Shown here: piece after piece, positions 21,187 to 33,468 of the stretch
Position numbering within the stretch: position 1 is the first letter of the stretch
Layout of the letters: each line of letters begins with the position of its first letter
From: Mactra quadrangularis
Lineage: Eukaryota > Mollusca > Bivalvia > Venerida > Mactridae
DNA length: 64,000 nt
NCBI GenBank assembly: GCA_025267735.1
Contig: CM046299.1
Coordinates: 32,812,887-32,876,886 of the forward strand
Direction of reading: 5' to 3'
The notes under the pieces: generated by a model
Databases searched by the model: none
What the model was told of the DNA's origin: nothing
Seen by the model: the letters and a program-made list of their open reading frames with translations, nothing else
Program-made: the position numbers and the translations under genes

Positions 21187-23507
21187 CCAAGGATCCTATA
21201 TTAGAAGGATATGTAACGCCCTATCGTTCAACCAGATTTTATCGATTTTCACTGTCGTTTCAGTTTCGTCTGCTATTTTATCGTAAAGTGGATTAATTGG
21301 GGGAAAGGGCGGGTTTTTATAATCCAAAGTGGCGGTAATCGGCGAAAGATTCAATTAATTGCGCGATCGTTAATGAAATTTGTCTTTTTATTTGGAATTC
21401 TTCCCGCTCAATTACGACTAAATTTTTAAAAATGTAACAAATTCTTAATAGTAATTGATCTTTTTGAGTACCGTGAACTTGACAGTTCCGAGTTATCGAC
21501 AATTCCGGGTCACTTTTTTACAATAGTACAAAGATGTTTCCTTAATAATGCAATAATTTGATTATATGATAGTTAAGTCATGTACACTAATTACTTCGCT
21601 ATTGTAACAAAAACTTTGCAGTTTCTCTACCGAAAGTCATAGTCATGAAACACTGAACAGCGTCTTTTCCAACCAAGGCAATAGTACGAGAACGTTTCGT
21701 CCATGCGTTCGAAAAAACAGTGATTTATATCTACAATTCGCATTATATAAGTCCTTATTGTACATTGCTTTGTTGGATATTTGTCGGTGAACACGATTCA
21801 ACTCATAGATTTGTTTCATCTAATAACTGTTTGACAATTATGCAGACAAAGTAAGCACGTGACAATTTCGGTTCAAAACCTAACCCCTATTATGTAAAAT
21901 CTTATATTTCAATTAAAAAGTATTTTTATCATTTACAATTGATTTTACACATGATTTTATCCCATATGTAAGACATTTGTCCATTAAAATTGATGTCTTA
22001 CCCTGCTGAGACCACTCCGGATTAAAGAGACAAGCATCTGTCACGTGACCCGGAATTGGCAAGTACGCCCCTTAGCTATCGAGTTTGCAACATGCATTTT
22101 TGAAAATTGCAGCAAATTATAAGCAAATAAACATAATTTATTTAGTTAAGCATGGTAATGTGGAAGTATTTGCATGTCAATATATGCAGGTTTGATTCTT
22201 GTCTGGTTCCCAGTCGTACTTTGGCAAGCAAAGGTACGTCAGGCAAACCATGATCATGTCTGCGCCTATTTAATGAATGTGTTATTGGATAATTATGTTT
22301 TCAAATGAGCATTTCTCACTACACAGACTTAAATCAAGGGATCATTGTATAAGAATTACAGTTAGTACCTTTTTCAGTTGTTTGGTTTTATTTTTACTAA
22401 ATAAAGCGTCCGAAATTCTAACGAGACTAAGCCACGTCCGAATTGTGTTCAAGTGAGTCTTGTTCGTGTAAATTGTTCGATAAATATACGTGTAATCAGA
22501 AAAATCGAAATCGAATGTCCTGAATAGTATCAAACTCTCCTAAAGTAACTTGCGTCAGCAAATGTTCATGCAAAATCAAGAAAACGTAATACCTAAATAA
22601 TAACTGAGGAGACCGCCATAATTACGGCTTGCCTGACCCGTCAACGATAGTAGTAATAGGGCATGTAATACAGATTACTAGTCATTATCCTATAAAACAC
22701 AATGAACCGATCGCTTTTTGGTTATCAAAATAGTGGATTAGAACACATTTAATTGAGGATACAACATTAACTGGGTCTATGATTAAGTTCAATTGTTCTA
22801 AAATCAATGTAAAAATCAGCCACGAAATGGGGTGTTTTAAAGTTGCGTTTTAGGTTTAATCAAGCATATGCAAGGAAAAGGTTTATTGGATACCATTTTT
22901 CAATGTATTTTTTCCACAATAGTAAAAACAAAATGCTGTTTAAACGCGCGTTGAATGTGAAGACTGCTAAATAAAAATGCCCGTGAAGGACTTCAATCCA
23001 TGAAAATCGTTGTTTTTAGCCAAAAATGGCCATATTTGAAGATGAAATTGATTATCTAAGCTAGCTAATTTCGATTTATTAAGTTACCTAATCCATTCAA
23101 GCATCACAGATCTATCGACAAATCCAACTTTAACACATATTTAGTGATCATTTCACTCATATACTGCGCTACAGTGCAGCCTACATTTTCGATTGGTCGC
23201 CATTTCACACATGTGTCGTGCTTGGTCCATAATTAATGTCTCAGAATAAACATGAAATTTACCAAAATTGGACAATTAAGTCATGAACGACCAACTTATT
23301 TATGACTGTTGGACATAATTTTCTCAATGAGTAGGTAAAACATCTTTCGATGGATTAGTTTAAAGTGGATATTCGTGGATAAAAATAGCTCGCCTTTTCG
23401 TGAAAATGGTGAATGAGACGGAATAGCGCTCTCGCATCGTCTCGCGACGACCGAGAACTTTCGTTAGTTCCCTCCCGTTACGAATCCTTTTTATATAGGA
23501 TCCTTGG
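21187..23507. mobile_element. 2.3 kb inverted-repeat element with TACAT target duplication
   Basis: CCAAGGATCCTATAT followed by AAGGAT and GTAACG at the left is mirrored by CGTTACGAATCC and ATATAGGATCCTTGG at the right (about 30 bp, a few mismatches). TACAT precedes (21182-21186) and follows (23508-23512), giving a candidate 5-bp duplication. No transposase motif was seen in the AT-rich interior. Superfamily not assigned. Confidence 0.65.
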
Positions 23508-23512
23508 TACAT

Positions 23513-24081
23513 CGTAAATTGTATATGATGGTATGTTAAATAATTAAATGAAATATGTTAAAACTATTAAATCCTTAAATTTTTCATGGAACCTGACACG
23601 TTTATAGTCAAATTATTTACATGGATGTATACTGACCGAACAATAGTGAGATGTTTATTAACATAACTTTAAATAGAATAAACTTATCAAGAAGGTGTAA
23701 AAAATAATTAAATTCAAATGTAATAAAATCAATAAAAAGATCAGTCGAAATTCCCTATTTATCCTAGTTGAGAAAGATCTAACAAATAAGGTTTGATCAC
23801 ATTATCGTTCGGTCAATACATATTGTATAATATAATTTCATAACTATTTCTTGATGCGTCATTTATGTGTAACAGGTATCTTTAAATACAAAAAATAAAT
23901 ACAGTTTAAATATAGTTTCTTTTTTATCAATAGATCGTTTGTCTCTGATCAAATATAGAAAAAATACAATTGCACGCTTAAAATATTTTTTTCTATACAC
24001 AAATATACATGTATGCAAACAGTATCTCTGTACAGGAAGTGTTAAATCTAACAAGACTACAGCGTGGTAACACAAAAATCA
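23513..24081. other. No gene seen
   Basis: AT-rich sequence. The 70-codon minus frame at 23863-24075 has no motif. Confidence 0.35.
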
Positions 24082-24290
24082 GTAGCCTGATCAATTACCC
24101 CGAACGTTCCGTAACGGTGGGGTCCGGACAACTCAGCCCAAAGACAACTCAACCTGAAGACAACTCAATTCCCTACTAATGGGTTGAGTTGTCCCAACCT
24201 TGGGTTGAGTTATCCACGGGTTGAGTTGTCTTCAGGTTGAGTTGTCCCGAACCCGTATCGTTTGCTAACAGTCATTATTAAACGGGCTGC
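24082..24290 (+). mobile_element. Foldback element with TTGAGTTGTC repeats, copy 3
   Basis: It starts GTAGCCTGATCAATTACC then CGAACGTTCCGTAACG, and ends AAACGGGCTGC. The centre holds at least eight copies of GACAACTCAA or its complement TTGAGTTGTC, in both orientations. It is homologous to the reverse complement of 9832-10042. Confidence 0.8.
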
Positions 24291-24940
24291 AAGAAAAACA
24301 TGAAAAGCAAAAAAATACCCTTTCTTACCTCGACATCTGTTATCATGTGTAAGGAATTTCATTAAACATGATTGATTCAAATTAAGACAGTCAATTGGTA
24401 CATAATCCATGTGCACTATTTAAATTACTCATTATTTTAAATGCATATATAGGCTATGTATAATATTTTGTACGGGCATAAAGTATAATACCGTTTATAT
24501 GTAATAGGAGTTCAATGACAAGTATTTTGCTTTAATTATTATTTTAACACGCTCCAGGGGTTAATTTTTAGACAATTAACCCACATTGTATACATGTCGT
24601 AGTATTCGAGATCATGATACATGTACGTAAAAAAACGTATGTTTATCAAATCAATCAATGTTATAGAAAAGATGGTACGATATTATAGACAATAATACAT
24701 CATATGAAACATGAACATATGCTTAGTAGGTCTACCCAAAGTTTTTATTGGAACGATGTTCTGAACATCGTTTCAGAGTTAACAAACCGTAATTTCAGCT
24801 CCAAGCATTGAATCTAAGCTAAAACCCCGATCCACTCCGCATATCATTACTGCAAAATTTGATTCGGATGTTTTCGGCTAGTATATCACCTGATAATCGC
24901 TTGCTACTTATTTCCATAGATTTGATTTTTCATCCGGCAA
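24291..24940. other. No gene seen
   Basis: AT-rich, with no frame or repeat worth naming. Confidence 0.35.
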
Positions 24941-25250
24941 TAGAGTAACATGATACGGTTTACTGCTGGTATGATTAAAACACGCAACAGAGAATTAGGG
25001 GCAAATGGACGAAATGCAGTCAGTAGCGAATAGAGCAACATGATACGGTTTACTGCAGGTATGACTAAAACACGCAATAGAGAATTAGGGGCAAAATGGA
25101 CGAAAGCAGTCAGTAGCGAAATGAAGTTTTAATTGTTAAATAACTGTTTTGGGTGTTAATATATTATCAGCTATAAAACAACAGAATATGACTTAAATAC
25201 GCAATGGAGAATTCTGCGCAAATGGACGAAATGGAACAGACATTGGCGAA
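24941..25250. repeat. ~90-bp tandem duplication plus a diverged third copy
   Basis: AATAGAGTAACATGATACGG...CAGTCAGTAGCG (24941-25029) is repeated at 25030-25120 with few changes. A third, more diverged copy sharing ACGCAATGGAGAATT and GCAAATGGACGAAATG lies at about 25176-25250. Confidence 0.75.
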
Positions 25251-28200
25251 TCGTAGATTTAACTGTATAAATCCAGTGTTCAATCTAAATCGCACCATTG
25301 CGCAAATGCACCCTTATGTACGCAAATGACATAATGTCAAACGTCTATTGGGCCCGTCGGGCGCACGAAAATATGGTTATTTGCCTATATCAGACCAGGG
25401 ACTTTATGTTCGTGTCTCTAATCGATCAGGCTTTTGACGACTTTTCGTTTATTCTGTGCCCGTCCGTCTCTTTAAACCCATTTCGTTAAATAGTTCTAGA
25501 AAGAAGAAGAAGTAGTTCTAGTCGTGTTAGAGACAAACATAATTAAATTTCACATTGTTTGAGCGACTGTACAGATATTGAAGACAAAAATGTTCATTTG
25601 ACATCGAATACTGTACATATGCAATAATTTCAAGATCGATGGTTTTCCAATCGATGGAATGGCAGTAAACGACCACAGCGATTGACTAGTTTACAGAATA
25701 ATTTAAACGATAGATTCGATAGTATAGTTCCAAAGATTACGCGATGCAGACTGCAGGTGTCCGATTAATTTAAGAAGATAAGTTCTCTCGCATACAATTC
25801 ACAGGCTGCCGTCACAAAACAGTCCTCCACCCCAAAAAATCTTTTTTATACACACACACATATTTATAGTAAAGGTATGCTACTGGTCAACTCAGAAACC
25901 AAGAAAAAATGACCGATCTTATTCAACGGGCTCTTGTGTTTTTATTTCTTGGTCGATTTTCAAAAACTTGGTCTTATTTATCAAACAAATGCTTAATTTG
26001 TCGATTGCATATAAAAGCTTATTAATGAAAAGCAAATGAAGAAAGTTATCTGACGTTAAACAGGAAAAAACGTTTAATCGTACCCTATCTGATCTACCAA
26101 AAACCCGTTTGCTTCCCGAACGTAACACATAAATGTGCATTTTGAACTCCGATAAAAATGAACTAAAACAGAGAAAATAATATTTAAAGTCACTAGCCTC
26201 TCTCACAGTGGTCTAAGACAAATCATTTGATCACTATCATAAATTTCCTTGGCTTGCCGTGAGTTTTTTACGTAAAACGGCATGAGGTCGATTTTAGCCT
26301 AGATTTCTTTCTCAAAATGGAACAATTGTTGCTATGACATAATCATAAAGTGTCTATAGTTAACATGTGCATACTTTAAGTCAATTAAGATATCAAAATG
26401 AAAATAGATGTGCTAATTCATTGATGGTACGTCTTCTTAAATTTGAAGGGACGTTACTATGGACTAATGTTATAGCAGTTCTGCCTCTTTTATATTTATA
26501 TGAATTGGTTTATTATTCTTTGACTGATTTATTTGTTTGATAAAGTAAGATAAACCTTGCAATTAGCAAATTACTCGAAAAGTCTAGTTCTATCATTGGA
26601 CTGCTCTTGTTAAATTCTATTAATTGTTACTTCATACATTATTTTATAGATAATATTGCTGCACAAGTTTGATTTTTTTACATGATTATAATCTTTATTT
26701 ATTAAGAACTATGTAATTTACGAATGTCCTTCATGACTTTAAAATAGGTGTGGTTGCAATAATTGAAATTTACAAATAAGTTTCATAAATTTCAGTTTTC
26801 ATTTTAATCCTAATGAAATAAATAAGTAAGTTTAATAAAACAATATCAAAAAAGTGGTATAGTAATATTTATTTTTTTATGAAAAAAGTGACTTTAAACA
26901 TGTAAACTTTTGTGCAAGTTTACATGAAGTACAGTGAAAAAAGTTAAAATAAAATCTTATAATCAGATTGTGTACACCTCCGTACAGATGCACTAAGAGT
27001 TAAAAATACAAATTAATTCATACATTGTCTGAAATCAGTACACTAAAATATCTCTATATACTAAAATTTATAAATTTCAACATGTCCAAAATATAACTTT
27101 ACACAAAAGAAGTAGTACAAACAAAAAGTACGGTGTGCAATAATGGACACAGGTAATGAAAGGTACACACTTAAAAAAGAGGTATAATTCACTAATGTCA
27201 TTATTGAACGGCCTGTTAGCGGAAAACGTTTCAGGCAAACAGCAAACGGTTTAAGGATAGTACACGAGTATGAAACAATCTGAAACAAAACAGTTCTAGT
27301 ATTTTGTGCAAATTAGTAACTGCCATTACTACGAAGTCGGCGTTGTTACTCCCGTTGATTTAGATCAATACATTTACACACAAAAAACAAGTAAACAAGA
27401 AAACAATTCCTCCTCTCCGAATTCTTCTAATAAATTGAAGTAAAGATTCTCTTGTCCGCTATCTTTAAACGTTCGCGCTTCAATGGTTCGTTCAATTACG
27501 GTGATTGACTAACGTTAAATGTTGACTGAACGCAGGGCTGATAAAGAACTGGGACTGTTTCATAAGAATCTTACGTAAGGTAGCGAAATTTCCGAAGTAA
27601 CTTACTTACGTTGAACTTACGTTTACGATGAGAGAATTTCAAAGACACACTCGAAACTTAAAATCTTTGCTACAATACGATCTGACTTAAGTCAACGTCA
27701 AGTAGTGAAGCCCTCAAATTTTGGTCACATGATTTGTTGTCAACAATACATTATAAACTACAAAACATTCAAAGAATACAATATGTTCCACAAACTTCAA
27801 TGAACAATTTCACAAACGGAGATTAGAAGCTCTCGAAGAAAATGCACGAGGGCTATACCGAGCCACCATACTCGGTGATTTTTCAATACACGGCCAATTT
27901 AAACAAAGGTGGTATGACAAAATAAATGGTAATCTGCTAACAAAACATCGACCAATTTAAGACGGAACCGATGGATGTCAAAATAAAGTAATTAGGCACA
28001 AAAAAGTTCCCACGTGGCGTCAAATAAATACCTTAAAACAATAAATCATCAAATCTACAGACATATATAGTAATAACTTCATAAAAAATAAACCATTCTT
28101 AAGACATTTCATCGAAATCTTGCAATCTTTAGATAAAAGTTCAGTTCGCGTATGAACACACGTTTTTGTGATTAGCCCCTCACTTCCGCAAAGATGTGTA

Positions 28201-28652
28201 ATAAATAAGTTTTTAATACACACAAAATGGACGCCAAAATTTTGATTACAGAGCCCACTTATTTGTTTGTTCATATATGTAAATTCAGTCACAGATATAG
28301 AAAATGTAAGCCTCAGTGCATCTAGAGTAATATTAGTGCATTCAATATCTGCATATGTATTCTGAATTTGTTCGCTAGAATAAAAGGAAACTTGCACAGA
28401 AAATAACGTATTTATTTCTGTATTCACAGGTGATGTGAAGTACCTACGATAACATTGCCTGGTCCAAAAGATTTCAGGCAAGAGGGATAATTAAACAGTA
28501 TGATATTTTTAGCAATGCATTCACCCTAACCAACTTTTTGAGGGCCGGTACTTAAAGGTACCTTTCTGTAATTTCAACTATTACATAGTCCTTAAATCAG
28601 TTCAGGACATCGTTCCTCCAGCACTCCAGTGCTTTGATTTTATATTGAACAG
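25251..28652. other. No recognised gene over ~3.4 kb
   Basis: The longest frames are a 95-codon minus frame at 25919-26206 and a 153-codon minus frame at 28020-28481. Neither has a motif I know, and their composition matches the background. A (CA)n patch lies at about 25850. No inverted repeats of note were found. Confidence 0.35.
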
Positions 28653-28850
28653 AACAGAACATATCTTTTATTATGTCACAGTTTACATTGTAAATACATG
28701 TGAACAAATTATAACATAAATACATGAATACAACATGTTGGTATAATTTTAAAAGTTACGAATTGATTTTATAACTACAAACATAATAAATGCAAGTTAC
28801 AGGATTGTCAAGTGTGGGGGATGGTGGTGCAAAAATTACAAAAAAATTTA
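28653..28850 (-). mobile_element. 3' tail of a LINE with TTCTG repeats
   Basis: On the minus strand the segment reads through TTACAATGTAAACTGTGACA to AATAAAAGATATG and ends in (TTCTG)n. A short terminal repeat after a polyadenylation-like AATAAA is typical of CR1/L2-group LINE ends. No coding part remains. Confidence 0.5.
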
Positions 28851-29535
28851 AGGGTAAGAGCAAAATACTATTGTCCTAAATTTTTGCGACTGTTTAAAAA
28901 GTAGAGCAATAAGCTCAGTGTATTGGAGTGAGTGTGTACTGCTATTTTGTCGAATGCATACACCTAGTACATAGTGCGAGAATCACGGGTTTTTCGTGGC
29001 CTCTAGTTCAGTGACCTCAATTGTGGTGTATAGCTGTGGATGTAATACAAATACTGAGGTAAGCTTTATTAGACATTTACAACCTAATCCGAAGTTGAAT
29101 ATGAAATCTAAAGTTGAATAAGTACGGGGGTTTGCTCAAACGAATTTTGGTAATTACACATTAAGCCTTACAGTTGCGTATCAAGTGTACATATGATTTG
29201 GGTGTAACTATGAATGAGTTTAAATTCGTGTGCTGCACTTATTTACAGACAAAGATAATTCGGGATTACTTGATATTAAAATGAGGTTTTTATAAGGTTG
29301 TGAACGTTTGTATTTGTAATCATACGCAACAAATTGTATTAAAGCTATGAGTAATTTTTATAAAATTGTCTTTAAAACTGACTGAGGAATTCTAGAGGTA
29401 CGCTTTTTTAGATCGCCAAATTTCCAAGTCATGTAAAAATTTTCGAGCTCAGGAATCCGATACTTTTGTAAGATTCCAATACCGCGATTATATGTCCTGC
29501 GTATTCACGACGTTTACGAATAATTTTGTTTTAGG
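28851..29535. other. No gene seen
   Basis: AT-rich, with no notable structure. Confidence 0.35.
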
Positions 29536-29780
29536 AGCAGTGGTCCAGTGGTAGGACGCGCGCTTAGGGATCGAGAGGTCACGGGTTCGATCCCCGCCAC
29601 GGGCACTGCTAATTTCTTTGAACAAGAAATTAACCTAAAATTGTTCCACTCCACCCAGGAGTAAATGGGTACTGTGAGGGATCGCCTGCCTCAGGGTGAT
29701 TTCAGTGACCAGGAGTTATAGTACAAGATTGTAAAGTGGGCTGAACATGTAGATGGAAGCAGACTTTAAACCGCACTTTA
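29536..29780 (+). mobile_element. tRNA-Pro(AGG)-derived SINE
   Basis: The head (29536-29610) has the D arm GTCC-AGTGGTA-GGAC. Its anticodon region CGCTTAGGGATCGAGAGGTC has the loop TTAGGGA, which would be anticodon AGG, and its T arm is ACGGGTTCGATCCCC. The sequence follows animal tRNA-Pro closely. AGCAGTG (29538) and CACTGCT (29604) can pair over 7 bp. The body continues with CCACTCCACCCAGGAGTAAA and TGGGTACTGTGAGGGAT, and ends in a TTTAACTTTTAAC tail. A weak anticodon stem and the attached body argue against a functional tRNA gene. Confidence 0.8.
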
Positions 29781-30791
29781 ACTTTTAACTTTATTTTAAA
29801 CACTTCGGGCACAAACTTGTATGTTTCTGGACGAACAGTGCAGTGGTATAGTGTAATTATCGGTCCTCAATTGGGATACAATTTGTCACCTAAAAGATAA
29901 AAAGTATCAGGAAAGTTCAAATTCGTTCCAATCCGTCTCATTTAGAATTACATGTACACCATGTGTCTCCACATGTGTATGGATGGCATAGTAACATTTT
30001 TCTCGAACATTAGTTGGCCATTTTATTTAATTATGGCGTGAATATAAGACTTAAAGTTTTGATTTCGTTTTCCAACGTTGCAACAATAAAACACGAACAT
30101 GGCTGACAACAATTTCTACGTAGGATAATACCTCAACCAAAGAATACAAAATTGTATGCAATTACACACGGTTCTGTTTGGATAACATGGTCTTAGTTCT
30201 TTAAAGTTCATGTAATTAGGTAGATTAAAGAGAGATTCATGTGTATTACCTGTGCTTTTACATAAATGTCAACAAATGCGTGTCTTACTCTTAAACGAAT
30301 TAACACCATACCTAAGCAGCCGGAAAAAGTACATTAGGTAATAATATTTTTCTTTGTGTTCTGGTGGTGGTTTAAGAATGAAGGAGCTTTCTTTTCTCCA
30401 ATTTTAACATGAGAAACACATATTGAATACAGTAACATCATTTTATGTCGAATAAATGTTATCAAATGTTCATTTACATGTGACACGGACGTAAAACACA
30501 GATAAATTAATTATGAATGGTTAAGTTAAATGATAATATCAATTTAAAGGTATCATCAATGGGAAATGTCCCCTTGAAATCACATTATATACGCCCATGC
30601 TTCATGTAAGTTACGATACACATACATACAGACGGGCGATCGTGATAACTACACAACAGTGCTGTTGACCATGAATAGTATATAAACACAGTATTGACTA
30701 GTTTGAGAAAACCCCTCACATTTTACAATTGTAGATTTCAAATTACGATTCGGATTAGGTTGTAAATGTCTATTTCTAAAAATTATGTAAA
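29781..30791. other. No gene seen
   Basis: AT-rich sequence without long frames or repeats. Confidence 0.35.
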
Positions 30792-30948
30792 GGATATTAA
30801 CTGAGTGCGAGGGTTTTCTGAGTTAGAACAACCTGGCCGCGGACTTCTCGTGAAAATCCGAAAACGCGAAGCGTTTGAGGATTTTGAGAAGTCCAAGGCC
30901 AGGTTGTTTTAACACAGAAAATCCGTAGCACGAGGTTAATATCCGACT
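30792..30948. repeat. ~155-bp palindromic hairpin element
   Basis: GGATATTAACTGAGTGCGAG...AACAACCTGGCCGCGGACTT is mirrored by AAGTCCAAGGCCAGGTTGTT...CGAGGTTAATATCC around a centre near AAACGCGAAGCGTTT. Arms are about 70 bp with a few mismatches. Confidence 0.8.
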
Positions 30949-31511
30949 TACACAACGATTCAAGTGATAAGTTACACGTGTACATAAATTGGTCATGGAC
31001 TACATTTTTACAAACGAATTTGTTTCGAGTGCATCTTTTTCTCTTACGAGCATTTAGTGAATTTGAAACTGTTAATTAACAGATGACTAGCGTGATTTGA
31101 TTATATATTTTAGCATCCGCGACGGTAAATAATATTTGTTAATTAACAATAAATGCATGAATAAGTTTCTTGATTCATTGTATTGTTTAATTTTTATTCA
31201 AGCTGATATATTCAATGCCATCTTCTCATTTTCGGTAAATTACGCAATTTTACGCCTTAAATTGTTGGAAATATTTATGGACAGTATTATCTTACATGTT
31301 TACTTATTCTTGATTATATTTAGTTTGGTATTAATATTGTATGTCAATGAGCCAGAATTGGAAGTATTGTAGGTGGTTAACGTCGCTATTAAATCATTAC
31401 ATGAATAAATACAACATATTCATTTTCATTTCTTTCGAATAAATCCTTAGTTCTGTACATATTTCCGAAGAGATTTAAGTTTTGAAATAAACGTTTCATG
31501 AAAATACAATA
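30949..31511. other. No recognised gene
   Basis: A 78-codon hydrophobic plus frame (31136-31372) would encode a membrane-like peptide, but its AT-driven Leu/Ile/Phe bias makes it doubtful. Confidence 0.3.
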
Positions 31512-33005
31512 ATGCCCAATTTCTTTACTGGAGGATTAACTCCTGACAAATTCGGGGTTTGCTAACCCGCTATATAATCTTAGATTGTTTTGAATTCGGG
31601 GTTATTTCTATTGCGTTTCTTTTAAAAAATTAGCAAATCCGAGATTAATTCGAGTGTGGAAAATAATTGACACGAGTACGGATTTACTCACCAAAGTTCA
31701 CGTGAATTAGTTAAAAATGGTCCCCTTAGGTGACCATGTGACTATGTTGTCAATACGAACGTTGATGACATCACAAGAATTTTGTCATAATACAGTAAAT
31801 TGTTTTAATTCAATATGTATTCTTCTGATACGCATGTTTTGTCATCTTTTATTATATAGTTTTGCCCTCATACATTGATAAATATCATCAATATAAAAAA
31901 ACACAAATAAACTATCTATCATGTATATACATTTAACTTAAAATAATATTCTATCTAAATGAAATATATTTGATCCTCACTTTATAAATCAATTTTCTTA
32001 CAATATTTTAATGCTCTCGTGGAAACGTTTACTGAAAAGTCGACGCACATTTTTAAATGTCGCTGGTGCTCCTTGTGAACCTATGGATATATTGCAATTT
32101 AGGAAATCTGAGGTATACATATACGATCTTAATTACTTCGCACTAAAATAATTGTTTTTCTTGGTTTCTAATGGTGTCTTTTCAAAAAAGAGAATTATAC
32201 CCGTTCTTTTGATAAAATTCAAGAATTCATTATCTAAACTATTTTTAGAATTACATTAAACCATATGTAGGTAGTATCTACGACAAGATTAATTGTCTTA
32301 TGGTCGAATTTTAATTTTTAGCACCGACGATTAAATTCTGCTTTTGGTTTCGATCATTTTTAATGCAAGAAACAACATTAACAGACTTTCAGTCACAATT
32401 AAATTTTAACTTGAAATTATACAAATCACTTTGCATCAATTCCATTGGATAAATATATTTTGTAGTCAATATACAGAGTTAGTTTTGATATGGGTGTGTT
32501 CATTTTACAAATTACCGACTAGATAACATTTGGTATGGCTGTACATTTACGCGGCTCGGAGCCTGAAATTTTATTCTTTTACCAGAGAACACTAGCATAT
32601 AAAGCGCCCCCCCTTCCACAACATGACCATACCCATCTAACAAACTCAATTTTAAAGCTTCAAAGATAATTTATTAATAACATCCCTAATTCAACACTTG
32701 ATAACATATCATTTTATGGTCCACAGAAGCGGCATTCATTAAATTAATCAGTATATTAGTTCAGATTCCAATCTACACTCGAATTAAACCACCCCTATAG
32801 TAGGATTATTTTAACAATAGGCAAATAACCCAGAGTTAATCTGAGAATTTTTAAAGAAACGCACTTTACCAAATACACTCAGATCATTTCCTAACGGGAT
32901 TATAATTGAGGATTAAACTATTTCGAAGGTAAAGAAACACACCGGGTGTTATATCTCGTGTTAATTCACGATATAACACTTGGGTAATATGAAGAAATTG
33001 GGCAT
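31512..33005. mobile_element. 1.5 kb inverted-repeat element
   Basis: ATGCCCAATTTCTT at the left and AAGAAATTGGGCAT at the right are perfect 14-bp inverted ends. Subterminal words (GGGTTATTT, GCGTTTCTTTTAAAAA, GAGATTAATTC) recur inverted near 32800-32900. A hairpin GGTGTTATATCTCGTG / CACGATATAACACT lies at 32944-32984. No transposase and no certain target duplication. Confidence 0.55.
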
Positions 33006-33464
33006 AAGTTTTGTTAGTAAAGACAATCTTTCAAAATTAAGCAGTTCGTGTTTATTTTAAATTCTAAATTAACACGAAGACTGCGCTCCATTGAATACAC
33101 GACTTAAAATTTCACGAGGGCAGGTTTTCCTTTTTCACGTGGCCGGGTTGATATCGAAATATCAACTCGCTCACGTGAAAAAGAACAACTCGCTCTAGTC
33201 AAATCTTTTGTTTTACTAGGTGATTCCGAAATATATTAACCCATGTTAAACAAAGGAAGCGGTGTGTAAGTTTCAATTAATGTTCTATTCATAAATACAG
33301 TTGTGTTTTATTTATATCATATGATCCGTAAATTGAAGTTAATATTTTTAAAAAGCATTGTGTAATGATTTAAATATATTAGATATTTAAACATTTAAAC
33401 AGGTGTGTCTACCACGTGAATCAACCACGTGTAAACTTGAAGGGGACTTAGTGCGGATGTTTGT
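33006..33464. other. No gene; one strong hairpin
   Basis: CTTTTTCACGTGGCCGGGTT-GATATCGAAATATC-AACTCGCTCACGTGAAAAAG forms a hairpin at about 33131-33184. Confidence 0.5.
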
Positions 33465-33468
33465 GTGT

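Noticed and set aside
28020..28481. 153-codon minus-strand ORF as a gene
   Set aside because: No recognisable motif, background composition and no splice or start support; left in the non-coding stretch.
30949..31511. Small membrane protein at 31136-31372
   Set aside because: The hydrophobic composition is explained by AT-rich codons; there is no start context or homologue I can name.
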